From DASPOF01 sp035626155 (GTDB lineage: Bacteria > Desulfobacterota > Binatia > Binatales > Binataceae), in the NCBI GenBank assembly GCA_035626155.1, contig DASPOF010000111.1, positions 1 through 20,503 of the forward strand: a stretch of DNA of 20,503 nt. The letters are read 5' to 3'. The notes beneath the pieces are model-generated. The model ran no database searches. It was not told the origin of the DNA and saw nothing but the letters and a program-made list of their open reading frames with translations. Positions 6,938 through 15,204 of this stretch are shown here, piece by piece. The translations under genes were made by a program, and so were the position numbers. Every line of letters begins with the position of its first letter. Positions within the stretch are counted from its first letter, which is position 1.

Positions 6938-8485
6938 GTGCTGAATCCTGTTGAAGTGCTGGGCCGGGCTTGCCGCCGGATCGCCGAAGTGGCGGCGGCC
7001 AGGACGTTCGTATATTCGCTCGCGCCTGCGCTGGTGACGGTCCTGATCGCCCTCGCTCTCGATCCGATCGGCAGCGCATCGTGGGGTCGGTTCGGCTACG
7101 CGCTCGCACCCGACCGTGCCGATACAGTGCGGCACTTGATGTTCGCTGCGGCGACCATCGAGGTTCTTGCCGGTGCGGCGTTTGCGTATCGCGCGTGGCG
7201 GCGCGCCCGCGATTTCATCGCCGCAGCCGAGCAGGTCGATAACCTCGTTCATGCCCGCCAGCAGGTGCTCACCCTGGCGACGCTTGCCGACCCGTCTGCG
7301 TCCGAGAGCGTGAAGGCCGGGCAATCGCCGCTCTTCCCGGTTCTTCAAAGCCGCGTGATCGCGTTTCTCGAACCCTTTGATCCAAGGCGCGCGTTCCCGT
7401 TGGGTCTCGGCCGTCCGCTTGCCCGCTCATCGCTGATTGCCCTGGGCGCAAGCGTCGTGATGATTCTTGGAACCCTCGGGCTTGTCCGGCCCCCATCGTT
7501 TGCGCAGGCCGAGGCAGCGAAACTTCGCCAAATCGCCCGCGAAATCGAACGGTCGTCGCCATCTCCCGGAGGCCGGGCTCTCGCGAGCGCCGCACGCGAT
7601 GCCGCCGACGCCCTCGAAAGTCCCAAATTGCCTCCCGAGCAGAAAGTGAAACGGCTCGATGAGGTCATGCGCGAGATCGAACAGCAGCAAAAAGAGCAGC
7701 GCAACGAGCAGCAGCAGTCCGGCCGCGGCTCGCAGTCGAGCGCCGGTTCGGGCAGCGGCGCATCGAAGGCAGGCAGCGGTGAAGGACAGGGTCAGGGCGC
7801 GGGAAAAGCCTCGGGCAAGGGCGAAGGCTCCGGCAAAGGCGAAGGGGCTGGCCAGGGCGAGGGCGGCAAGGGGCAGGGTGGCAAGGGCGAGGGCAAAGCG
7901 TCCGAGTCAAACGGCAAGCAAAGCGCTGGCGATCAGCAGCGCATCGAGCTTCAGAACGAGCTCGCCAAGGCCAAGGCGCAGGTTGAGACCGAGGGGGCCG
8001 CGAACAAGGGTCCCCAATCGAATCCCTCGAGCGAGCAGGGCAACGCGCCGAAGCCGGGGAAAAATCCCAACGAGAAAGGCCCGGGCAATCAACCAAACGC
8101 CAACGAGGCCGGCAACATTCCCAAGCAGGGCGCCGGCGGCGAGAAGAACATCCCGGCAAGCGCCGGTAACCAGCAGCAAAAGGCCGACAACGGCTCCAAT
8201 CAGGGCGATACGCGCCTGGGCGAGTTCCCCGCGCCGGTCAAGTATGAGCGTTTCCTGAAACCGGGGGAGAAAGGCGCTACCATCAGCATCAATGATGCTC
8301 GATACGTGGTTGTCCGGCTGCCCGGCACGACCGCACCGGGTTCGAGCGGGACGACCGTGGTCGATACTCGGCGTCCCAAGGCGACCACCCCATACGTCAA
8401 TGCTCCGATCGCGCCGACGCGCGAAGATGCGCCGCCCGATGAGCGGCAGCTCGTGCCCCCGCGCTATCGGGACATGATTCAATAG
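6938..8485 (+). CDS. Three-helix membrane protein with low-complexity tract, first gene of MoxR/VWA operon
   Basis: Protein of 515 aa with no family I can name firmly. It resembles the DUF4175-like membrane proteins often found beside MoxR/VWA genes. Transmembrane segments are at about 24-42, 68-87 and 163-183. A likely coiled coil with many Glu/Gln/Lys residues covers about 190-260. A Gly/Lys/Glu/Ser/Gln tract covers about 261-330, and an Asn/Pro/Gly/Gln-rich linker runs to about 425. The C-terminus looks folded: KYERFLKPGEKGATISINDA near 435-454, ending in VPPRYRDMIQ. The start is GTG, three or so bases after the predicted transcript start, and has no Shine-Dalgarno. In-frame GTG at 6956 is the alternative. 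MoxR follows after 35 bp. A role as membrane scaffold for the complex is inferred from position. Confidence 0.8.
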   Translation: MLNPVEVLGRACRRIAEVAAARTFVYSLAPALVTVLIALALDPIGSASWGRFGYALAPDRADTVRHLMFAAATIEVLAGAAFAYRAWRRARDFIAAAEQVDNLVHARQQVLTLATLADPSASESVKAGQSPLFPVLQSRVIAFLEPFDPRRAFPLGLGRPLARSSLIALGASVVMILGTLGLVRPPSFAQAEAAKLRQIAREIERSSPSPGGRALASAARDAADALESPKLPPEQKVKRLDEVMREIEQQQKEQRNEQQQSGRGSQSSAGSGSGASKAGSGEGQGQGAGKASGKGEGSGKGEGAGQGEGGKGQGGKGEGKASESNGKQSAGDQQRIELQNELAKAKAQVETEGAANKGPQSNPSSEQGNAPKPGKNPNEKGPGNQPNANEAGNIPKQGAGGEKNIPASAGNQQQKADNGSNQGDTRLGEFPAPVKYERFLKPGEKGATISINDARYVVVRLPGTTAPGSSGTTVVDTRRPKATTPYVNAPIAPTREDAPPDERQLVPPRYRDMIQ

Positions 8486-8509
8486 ATCGGTATAGATCAA
8501 TAGATGCGG

Positions 8510-8515
8510 AAGGAG
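8510..8515 (+). promoter_or_regulatory. Strong ribosome-binding site of moxR
   Basis: AAGGAG, preceded by GG, lies five bases before the ATG at 8521. It is among the best Shine-Dalgarno matches in the window and fixes the MoxR start. It contrasts with the SD-less GTG of the preceding operon gene, suggesting stronger translation of the ATPase. Confidence 0.75.
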
Positions 8516-8520
8516 AACGG

Positions 8521-9537
8521 ATGGGAGCGGCACCAAAGCCATCGGCCGACCAGCGCGTAGCCGAATTTCGCAAGGTCTTCAGCCTTGCCCATCAGGAAGT
8601 CGGACGCGTAATCGTCGGCTACCAGGAAGTCATCCGCAAGCTCTTGACCGCGCTGTTCTGCGGCGGCCATGTGCTCGTCGAGGGCGTGCCGGGCCTGGGC
8701 AAAACCCTGATGTGCAAGACCGCCGCCGACGTGCTCGGGCTGAGCTTCAAGCGAATCCAGTTCACGCCCGACCTCATGCCCTCCGACATCATCGGCACTC
8801 AGGTTCTCACCGAGGCGGACGGCCGGCGCGAGTTCCAGTTCAAGCAGGGACCGATCTTTGCGCACATCGTGCTCGGCGATGAGATCAACCGGGCGACGCC
8901 CAAGACCCAGTCGGCGGTGCTCGAGGCGATGGAGGAGCACCAGGTCACGGTATTCGGCGTTACCTACGTGCTCGACCCGCCCTATTTCGTGCTCGCGACT
9001 CAGAACCCGATCGAACTGGAAGGCACCTACCCGCTTCCGGAAGCGCAGATGGATCGCTTCCTGTTCAAGGTCGTGATGGGGTCGCCGAAGCCCGACGAGT
9101 TGCGGGAAATATTGAACCGCACCACCGGCGCGCAATCTCACAAGGTCGAGCCGATCTTCGACCCCGGGCAGGCGCCGGCTTCGATCGAGGACATGAAAGG
9201 GCTGGTGCGCGAGGTGATGGTCGCCGAGCCGATCGAGCGGTTCATCATCGGGATAATCGGCGCGTGCACACCAGGCGGACCCGGCGCGGTCCCCGAGGTC
9301 TCTCAGTATCTGCGATTCGGACCGAGCCCTCGCGGAGCCCAGGCTTTGATTCTCTGCGCTAAGGTGAACGCGCTTCTCGATGGCCGCGTCTCGGTCAGTT
9401 ACGAGGACGTCGATGACGCGGTCGTTCCCTGCCTGCGCCATCGCCTGCTCAGGAACTTCCAGGCCGAGGCCGAGAACGTCACCACCGAATCGATCCTCGA
9501 GCAGGTCAGCCGGCGCATCAAGCGCCCGCGCGCATAG
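8521..9537 (+). CDS. MoxR-family AAA+ ATPase
   Basis: Cytosolic AAA+ ATPase of 338 aa in the MoxR group, whose members act as chaperones or remodelling machines for VWA proteins and metal-cofactor insertion. The Walker A is GVPGLGKT at 55-62. The Walker B is LGDEIN with Asp120-Glu121. Sensor 1 is ATQNP with Asn162. EAQMDRF at 174-180 carries the arginine finger, and GPSPRGAQ carries the sensor-2 Arg271. Every element needed for ATP hydrolysis is intact. The family-specific FTPDLMPSDIIG stretch at 81-92 is also present. The DUF58 gene begins three bases after its stop, which implies translational coupling. Gene names such as moxR or ravA are loose across this family, so none is assigned. Confidence 0.96.
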   Translation: MGAAPKPSADQRVAEFRKVFSLAHQEVGRVIVGYQEVIRKLLTALFCGGHVLVEGVPGLGKTLMCKTAADVLGLSFKRIQFTPDLMPSDIIGTQVLTEADGRREFQFKQGPIFAHIVLGDEINRATPKTQSAVLEAMEEHQVTVFGVTYVLDPPYFVLATQNPIELEGTYPLPEAQMDRFLFKVVMGSPKPDELREILNRTTGAQSHKVEPIFDPGQAPASIEDMKGLVREVMVAEPIERFIIGIIGACTPGGPGAVPEVSQYLRFGPSPRGAQALILCAKVNALLDGRVSVSYEDVDDAVVPCLRHRLLRNFQAEAENVTTESILEQVSRRIKRPRA

Positions 9538-9540
9538 CCG

Positions 9541-10440
9541 ATGTTCGGGCTCCCCGACGAGTTCACCCCGCAATTCCTGGCCCGGCTCGAGGAACTGCGC
9601 ATCAAGACGCGGCGCCAGTACCCCGGGATGGGAAAGGGCGCGCACTTGTCGCCCAAGCGCGGATCGTCGCTCGAGTTCAGTGACTACCGCCATTACGCAC
9701 TCGGCGACGACTACCGCTACATCGATTGGGGCCTCTACGGGCGCACCGACAAGTACTACATCAAGCTGTTCAAGGAAGAGGAGGACCTGCTGACCTACAT
9801 CTTCCTCGATGCGAGCGCATCGATGGCGTATCCCGCCGCCGACCGCAAGTTTGAATACGCAGTCGTCACCGCGCTCGCGCTCGCATACGTCGCGCTGTCG
9901 GCGGGAGATCGCGTGATGATCCGGGTGCTTGCGGGCAGCGGCAGCCGGTTCCAGCCGGCCTTCGTGTATGGACGCCATCGCATCGTCGAGCTCGCCCGCA
10001 AGGTGAGCGAGGTCAGGCCGGGCGGGAGTTACGATTTCGCCGACACGCTCGCGCACGAGCTGGTGGCGATCCGGCGCGCCGGCAAAGTCTTCATCGTCTC
10101 CGACTTCCTGATGCTGCTCAATTCGGTAACGCGCGGGCTTGGCCTGTTCACCGCGGCCGCAATGGATGTGACCGCGGTGCAGATACTCGGCTCGCGGGAG
10201 ATGGATGGCCAGGGTCTCGACGGCGATGTCGAGGTGGTTGATTCCGAGAGCGGCGAGCATCTGCGCGTCGCGATCGGGTCGCGCGAGCGCGCGCAATACC
10301 GGGAGACGATCACGCGGCTTACGCGCGAGATTAGGACGTTCTGTCTCACGCGGGGCCTTCATTACGCGCTCTACACCACCGGCCAGGATTTCCAGACGTT
10401 CTTCGTGCGCGCGGTGAGCGATTTGGGCCTCGCGCATTGA
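9541..10440 (+). CDS. DUF58 domain protein (VWA-like, MoxR partner)
   Basis: Protein of 299 aa with the DUF58 signature EFSDYRHYALGDDYRYIDWG at 45-64, which in full-length relatives follows an N-terminal GxGxHLSPKRG segment, also present at 31-41. A VWA-like fold follows. Its MIDAS-type motif is DASAS (Asp90, Ser92, Ser94), so metal binding may be retained. SDFL near 185 is the later strand. There is no transmembrane helix, so it is the cytosolic member of the group. DUF58 proteins occur next to MoxR ATPases in most phyla and are assumed to be their clients or adaptors. The start is three bases after the moxR stop. The next operon gene is 366 bp away, across inserted repeats. Confidence 0.93.
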   Translation: MFGLPDEFTPQFLARLEELRIKTRRQYPGMGKGAHLSPKRGSSLEFSDYRHYALGDDYRYIDWGLYGRTDKYYIKLFKEEEDLLTYIFLDASASMAYPAADRKFEYAVVTALALAYVALSAGDRVMIRVLAGSGSRFQPAFVYGRHRIVELARKVSEVRPGGSYDFADTLAHELVAIRRAGKVFIVSDFLMLLNSVTRGLGLFTAAAMDVTAVQILGSREMDGQGLDGDVEVVDSESGEHLRVAIGSRERAQYRETITRLTREIRTFCLTRGLHYALYTTGQDFQTFFVRAVSDLGLAH

Positions 10441-10506
10441 ATGCGCGCGCGCCGGTCCGCGCGGCCATTGTGCCGGGAACGAAACGGCCGCCTTACGGAA
10501 ACCTAA

Positions 10507-10566
10507 CAGGATGTTGAGAAAACCGAGATCATCGCAGGTCGACCGCCCTGCGGTCTCAACATCCTG
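10507..10566. repeat. Nested inverted repeat (MITE-like or REP-like element)
   Basis: A perfect 13-bp inverted repeat bounds this 60-bp element: CAGGATGTTGAGA at 10507-10519 and its complement TCTCAACATCCTG at 10554-10566. Inside lies a second perfect 6-bp pair, CGCAGG and CCTGCG. The layout resembles a small non-autonomous mobile repeat or a solo element end. No flanking direct duplication is obvious. In the operon transcript it would form a long stem. Confidence 0.65.
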
Positions 10567-10594
10567 CGTAAAAGATGGCTGCTTTCCTCTATCT

Positions 10595-10620
10595 TCTCCC
10601 CCGGTCTTTTCCGGGGGAGA
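10595..10620. repeat. Perfect 10-bp stem-loop, intergenic repeat family
   Basis: TCTCCCCCGG at 10595-10604 pairs perfectly with CCGGGGGAGA at 10611-10620 around a six-base TCTTTT loop. The bases after it (GATAAGAGAGGGGGA) parallel those after the stem-loop at 17942-17956 (GATAGGGTGAGGG), so the two are probably members of one dispersed family. It is not followed by a T-run and is not a classical terminator. Confidence 0.65.
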
Positions 10621-10632
10621 TAAGAGAGGGGG

Positions 10633-10661
10633 AGCAGGCTGTGATTTATCACCAGCCTGCT
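10633..10661. repeat. Perfect 9-bp stem-loop
   Basis: AGCAGGCTG at 10633-10641 pairs with CAGCCTGCT at 10653-10661 around an 11-base loop that is itself partly self-complementary (TGA and TCA at its ends). It is the third hairpin in 155 bp within the operon gap. Confidence 0.6.
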
Positions 10662-10806
10662 GGAAGTATCGATAGGCTGGATCAGGGGCGCGTGACGCGA
10701 GCGATGCGCGAAGCAATAAATTTCGGCGTGACCGGCGCGGCGGCGGCGCGCGATTGCCCGCCGCGTTCGATTTCGCCCGGGGCAGGCATCGCGAGGCAAC
10801 CGTAAA

Positions 10807-12612
10807 ATGGGATTCCTGTTCCCCGGAGCATTCGCGTTTTTGGCGCTCGTGCCTTTGCTCGTGCTTGCCTACCTCGCGCGCGAGCGGCCCTCGCGCGTGA
10901 CCGTCTCCAGCGTGCTCGCATTTCGCGCGCTGCGCGGGTTTCGCAAGGAGCGTTTCGGCGGCCGTCCGAAGTTCGACTGGATGTTTTATGCCGAGGCGCT
11001 GATGCTTGCGCTTGCGGTGCTCGCGATGGCGGGGCCGTTCCTGATTCGCACCAGCAATCCCGTCGCGGTCGTGATCGACAATTCCGCGGCGATGCAGGCG
11101 CGGCTGCCATCGGGCGCGACGCGCTTTGAAGAGGCGCTTTCAAAAGTCCAGGCCGCGCTGGCAAGCGAGAGCGCGGGACAGGTCTCGATCTACGTCACCG
11201 CGCCGGCGCCGCATCGAATCGCTCCGCCGTTCGCATCGGTCTCCCAGGCGCTCCGCGCGATCGTGCGAATCCCGGTGACCGACTCGCCGAACGATTACAC
11301 CGCGGTCACGAGCCTGCTCCAGAACCTGGCGTCGGGAGCGGAGTTCCGTCATGTGATCTTCGCCGGCGCGCGCCCGATTACGCCGCCCGTTCCGGCGCGG
11401 ATTCGCGCGATCGCGCTTAGCGATCCGGCGCCCAACTTGGCGCTCGGCGCATTCACGCTCAGGCGCGAGGTGTTCGGCGCATCGGCCCTGCACGCAAGCC
11501 TTACGGTTGCGAACTTCAGTCCCGAGTCGCGAACGGTTGAGGTGACGATTTCCGGCGACGGCGCCCGGCTCGCATCCGCGCGCGAATCGCTCTCGCCGGG
11601 CGAGACCGCGTCAGTTGAGTTTCCGGCGCTGCCCCCGAAGCTGGTTTACCGCGCGGAGCTCTCGCCCTCCGACGCGTTCCCGCTCGACAACGTTGCGTAT
11701 GCGACCGCGGGCGCAGTCAGAACGGTCTCGATTCTCTTCGTGAGTCCGGCGCCGGGCGATGCCGCCGGGCTTGATTCGATCCCGGGCGTCGCGGTCAAGG
11801 CGGTCTCGCCTGCGAATTTCTCTCTCGGTGATCTCAGGGATATCGATCTGGCGATTTTCGAGTACGGGGCGCCCAAGGAAATTCCCGGCGTCAATTCGCT
11901 GCTGGTGATGCCGCCGCCGGGCGACCCGGCGTTCAATTTCACGGTCGCGCCCGCATCCGAATTGCAGGTCGCCGAATGGCGAAAGACCGACCCGCTCACC
12001 GACTCCGTGAATTTTCGCCTGCTTAATCTCCACGCGGGCGAATTCATCGGCCAGCATTCCTGGATGGCGGCGGTCGTCAGCGGTCAAGGCGGAGCGCTGC
12101 TCCTGGAGGGCGAGCGTCAAGGCCATCGCTACCTTGCGACCGGCTTCAACCCGTTCCCTTACCTGGGGCGGCGCAACCTCCCGATGTCGGTGCTGACGTT
12201 GAACATGCTGAGCTACCTCGCCGGACTTGGCGCGAGCACCGGCGGCTATCACACAGGACAGCCATGGCTCGTGCCCGCGGGCGTCGAGAGCGTGATTCTT
12301 CCTTCGGGCCGCAAAGTGCCCGCGTCTCCGGGGACTCTGTTCACCAATGTGGCGGCGCAGGGAATCTACGAACTGGTCAACGGCGCGGGCGAAAGGACGC
12401 CTCGCGCGGTCAACCTCGACAACCTGACCGAGTCGGATCTCGAAAATGCTCCGCCGCTCAGAGTTGAGCCGTCCAACTCGCCGCCTTCGGGGCAAGCATC
12501 GACCGAGAAATTCTCGCTCAGCGTTTGGGTGCTTGCCGCGATTCTTGCCTTGCTCGCGCTCGAGGCGATGATCGTTTATCGGCGCCGCCGGCGCGTTGTC
12601 CTCGAGGCTTAG
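10807..12612 (+). CDS. BatA-like membrane protein with degenerate VWA domain
   Basis: Protein of 601 aa. The N-terminal 80 residues form a BatA-type (aerotolerance regulator N-terminal) domain. It has a helix at about 6-23, a short Arg-rich segment with SVLAFRAL, and a second helix at about 60-80. A VWA-like domain begins with VVIDNSAAM at 88-96. Its MIDAS is degenerate (Asp91, Ser93, but Ala at the next Ser position). A beta-rich region with SLTVANFSPESRTVEVTISG follows, then a region with LFVSPAPGD and LLVMPPPGD that resembles a broken glutamine-amidotransferase-like fold. A C-terminal helix at about 571-591 ends in RRRRR, which should face the cytosol. Most of the protein is therefore periplasmic between the helices. 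The next gene starts two bases after its stop. Confidence 0.85.
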   Translation: MGFLFPGAFAFLALVPLLVLAYLARERPSRVTVSSVLAFRALRGFRKERFGGRPKFDWMFYAEALMLALAVLAMAGPFLIRTSNPVAVVIDNSAAMQARLPSGATRFEEALSKVQAALASESAGQVSIYVTAPAPHRIAPPFASVSQALRAIVRIPVTDSPNDYTAVTSLLQNLASGAEFRHVIFAGARPITPPVPARIRAIALSDPAPNLALGAFTLRREVFGASALHASLTVANFSPESRTVEVTISGDGARLASARESLSPGETASVEFPALPPKLVYRAELSPSDAFPLDNVAYATAGAVRTVSILFVSPAPGDAAGLDSIPGVAVKAVSPANFSLGDLRDIDLAIFEYGAPKEIPGVNSLLVMPPPGDPAFNFTVAPASELQVAEWRKTDPLTDSVNFRLLNLHAGEFIGQHSWMAAVVSGQGGALLLEGERQGHRYLATGFNPFPYLGRRNLPMSVLTLNMLSYLAGLGASTGGYHTGQPWLVPAGVESVILPSGRKVPASPGTLFTNVAAQGIYELVNGAGERTPRAVNLDNLTESDLENAPPLRVEPSNSPPSGQASTEKFSLSVWVLAAILALLALEAMIVYRRRRRVVLEA

Positions 12613-12614
12613 GT

Positions 12615-15194
12615 GTGGATCCGCGCGCACTCATCGCGAATCTCGCCTTCGAGCGTCCCGAGGCGTTCTACCTGCTCGCGCTGCCCGCGATCGTTTTCAT
12701 CTGGGGCGCGATCAACGCACGCGAGATGCGCAGGCTGTTTGCGCCGGCGATGCGCGCGATCGCGCTTGCGCTGATCGTGATCGCGATTGCAAGTCCCGAT
12801 AAGGTGATTCGTTCCGAGGGCGCGGCGCGGCCCGCGCTGGTCGATGCGTCCGCGAGCATCACGCCCGCGATGCGCAAATGGACGGCCGAGCTTCTCTCCG
12901 ACGATCTCAAGCTGCGCCCTTTTGACCCGGCGATCATGTTCGGCGCCGACTGCGTTTCCGAATCGATCGGCGATGTCGTGCGTGCCTATGCCGCCGCGCA
13001 ATCGTGCGACCGGTGCAAGCCCGGCGCGACCGACCTTCAGGCGGCGCTGGAGAAGCTCGCGGCGAATCCCGACGCCCAGGGCGGACCGGCGGTGCTGATA
13101 ACCGACGGATGGGAGACCCGCGGCGACTCGGCGCGCGCAATCAGCGCGCTGGTCTCCGCCCAGATACGGCTCGATATTTTCACGCCGCCCGGCGCGCAGT
13201 CGATTCCGAACGTCGCGATGACGGAACTCACGATGCCGCCGGCGCTGGAGAAGGCGGCGCCGTTCGCGCTCGGCGTCACGATGCGGAACTTCAACGACGT
13301 GCCGGTGGGCGGAACGATTTCGATCTATCGTGGCGATGCGCTCGTGACTGAGCGCAAGGTCACGCTGGGGCGCGGCAGCGAACGGTTCGATTTTCCGATC
13401 AGAACCGAGGCCGCGGGCCTCGCCTCCTACCAGGCCGTCTTCAAGCCCGACAACCCCGCCCTCGACCGTTACCCCGAGGACGATTCGCTCACCGGATGGG
13501 TCGGCGTGGGAGCGCGCAGGAAAATTCTCATCCTCACCGACACCGCGACGGATGCGAACTATCTCGACACGGTTGCGCGCCGGCTGGGGCTTGAGCCCGC
13601 CGTTGTGCCGGTCGAGAGCGGACAGTGGGACGGAAGCATCGCGGGCTACGACGCCATCCTCCTGAACAACATCCCAAGCGAGCGGCTTTCGCCCGCGGCC
13701 CACAATGCCCTGGTCGCCTACGTCGAAAAGGGCGGGTCGCTCGCGATGATCGGCGGCGATTCGAGCTTTGGACTCGGCGGCTACAAGACCAGCCCAATCG
13801 CGCGCGCGATGCCGGTCGTGATGAAGCCGCCGGAGCATCAGGAGCGCAAGCGAGCGCTCGTGCTCATCATCGACAAGTCCGGCTCGATGGGCCGCAATGA
13901 CAAGCTCACCTACGCCAAGGCCGCCGCCCAGACCGTCACTCGGACGCTCAAGGACGACGACCTGCTGAGCGTGATCGGCTTTGACTCCCAGCCGTTCGTG
14001 ATCGTGCCTCTGGAACCGGTCGCGACCAGCCGGCCTTATGTCGCGCAGATGATCAACCGGCTCACCGCGCACGGCACCACCTACCTGATGCCCGCGCTTC
14101 AGGAAGCGGAGCGCGCGCTCGCATCGTCGGGTGCGCAGATCCAGCACGTCGTGATCCTGACCGATGGCGAAGTCGGCGGCACCACCGCGATGTACTACGA
14201 CCTCGTCTCGCGGATGCATCATGACGGCGGCGCGACGATTTCCGCGGTCGCGGTCGGACGCGACGTGGAGGGCGCGACGCTCCTCCAGGCGATCGCGCGA
14301 TTCGGCGGCGGCGCGTTCTATCAAACTGACAGCCCCAAGAACCTGCCCCAGTTATTTCTCGATGACTTCCGCCAGCACGGCGGCGAGACCACCATGGTCG
14401 AGAAGGAATTCTCGCCGCGCACGGTCAAGCCCGACCCGCTGCTCAAGGACCTCGCGGGCCGGCAGCTTCCGCCGATCGAGGGCTACGTGAGCACCGACCT
14501 CAAGCCGGGCGCGACGCTCAGCGCATTCGTCCAGCGAGGTCCGGTGGCCGAACCGCTCATCGCGAGCTGGAAATTCGGCGCGGGCAAGACACTCGCCGTC
14601 ACCACCGATGCGAGCGGGCGATGGTCATCGAAGTGGGTGCGCGCCAACGTGTTCGGCCCGGTGTGGGACCGCCTCTTCAACTGGATGACGCCCGAGGGCG
14701 TGGCCGAGCAGAGGTTCGGGGTCGATCTCGGCTATCAGGCCGGCCGGATCAAAATTAAGCTCAACGAGTATGCCGCCGAGCCGGGCAAGACCCCGCATCT
14801 GCTCACCGCGATCGTCACGCGTCCCGACTCCGCCAAGATCGAAACCGCGCTGTCCGAGCAGGTGCCGGGCGAGTTTGCGGGCTCGATCGATGCGCCCGCG
14901 CCCGGCGCGTACTACATCGAGATTCGCGCGCCCGGCGAGAAGAAGGAGGCGTTCCCTCCGCTCGCCTATACCGTGAGCCCCGCCGTGCTCACTGAAGTGC
15001 CGCGCCCCGAGCCGAACTTCGGATTGCTCGAACGGCTCGCATCGGCGACCGGCGGCAGGCTGAATCCGTCGCCCGCAGAGATCGCGATGGCGCGGCCGAT
15101 GCTGGAGCGCCGCGAATCGCTCGACAAATTCATCATCGTCGCGGCGATGCTGATGCTGATCGGCGAAGCGCTCGTGCGCCGGCTGACCGCGTGA
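12615..15194 (+). CDS. Large membrane protein with two VWA domains and a glutamine-amidotransferase-like segment
   Basis: Protein of 859 aa when read from GTG at 12615, two bases after the preceding stop. This start places the helix ending at about 31 in the usual Bat N-terminal position. A second helix is at about 45-60. A first VWA domain starts with LVDASAS (Asp77, Ser79, Ser81) and includes GATDL and ITDG. A beta-sandwich-like part follows. Next is a GATase1-like segment at about 303-390 (ILILTD, YDAILLNN, GGSLAMIGG), and then a second, intact VWA with LIIDKSGS (Asp420, Ser422, Ser424), GTTY and LTDGE. A C-terminal helix lies before RRLTA. The first VWA also carries Cys113, Cys131 and Cys134. 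An upstream in-frame ATG at 12525 overlaps the previous gene and is unlikely. Confidence 0.9.
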   Translation: MDPRALIANLAFERPEAFYLLALPAIVFIWGAINAREMRRLFAPAMRAIALALIVIAIASPDKVIRSEGAARPALVDASASITPAMRKWTAELLSDDLKLRPFDPAIMFGADCVSESIGDVVRAYAAAQSCDRCKPGATDLQAALEKLAANPDAQGGPAVLITDGWETRGDSARAISALVSAQIRLDIFTPPGAQSIPNVAMTELTMPPALEKAAPFALGVTMRNFNDVPVGGTISIYRGDALVTERKVTLGRGSERFDFPIRTEAAGLASYQAVFKPDNPALDRYPEDDSLTGWVGVGARRKILILTDTATDANYLDTVARRLGLEPAVVPVESGQWDGSIAGYDAILLNNIPSERLSPAAHNALVAYVEKGGSLAMIGGDSSFGLGGYKTSPIARAMPVVMKPPEHQERKRALVLIIDKSGSMGRNDKLTYAKAAAQTVTRTLKDDDLLSVIGFDSQPFVIVPLEPVATSRPYVAQMINRLTAHGTTYLMPALQEAERALASSGAQIQHVVILTDGEVGGTTAMYYDLVSRMHHDGGATISAVAVGRDVEGATLLQAIARFGGGAFYQTDSPKNLPQLFLDDFRQHGGETTMVEKEFSPRTVKPDPLLKDLAGRQLPPIEGYVSTDLKPGATLSAFVQRGPVAEPLIASWKFGAGKTLAVTTDASGRWSSKWVRANVFGPVWDRLFNWMTPEGVAEQRFGVDLGYQAGRIKIKLNEYAAEPGKTPHLLTAIVTRPDSAKIETALSEQVPGEFAGSIDAPAPGAYYIEIRAPGEKKEAFPPLAYTVSPAVLTEVPRPEPNFGLLERLASATGGRLNPSPAEIAMARPMLERRESLDKFIIVAAMLMLIGEALVRRLTA

Positions 15195-15204
15195 GCGCCG
15201 TCCC

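Larger units (their letters stand above)
10441..10806. other. Repeat-filled gap inside the MoxR/VWA operon
   Basis: This 366-bp stretch lies between the DUF58 and BatA-like genes and has no credible gene. The short ORFs on both strands are built from the stem-loop repeats annotated at 10507-10661. The last 130 bp are GC-rich and unremarkable, apart from GAGG about 10 bases before the ATG at 10807. I see no clear second promoter. Confidence 0.7.

Noticed and set aside
8497..10716. 739-aa minus-strand open frame opposite moxR and the DUF58 gene
   Set aside because: It is fully antisense to two genes with intact family motifs, is rich in Arg, His and Asp as expected of a shadow frame in high-GC DNA, and runs into the repeat cluster. 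No recognisable domain.
10575..10805. 76-aa plus-strand ORF in the operon gap
   Set aside because: It is made of the stem-loop repeats, lacks a ribosome-binding site and has no protein-like pattern.
12525..12614. Upstream ATG for the double-VWA protein
   Set aside because: It would overlap the end of the BatA-like gene by 88 bases and add an Arg/Cys-rich stretch before the natural N-terminus. GTG at 12615, right after the previous stop, fits operon spacing.
11611..12630. 339-aa minus-strand open frame opposite the BatA-like gene
   Set aside because: Antisense shadow, low-complexity Arg-rich, no start context or motif.
12609..14324. 571-aa minus-strand open frame opposite the double-VWA gene
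   Set aside because: The sense strand has two VWA domains with intact motifs. The antisense product has the Arg/His/Gly-rich composition of a shadow frame and no motif.
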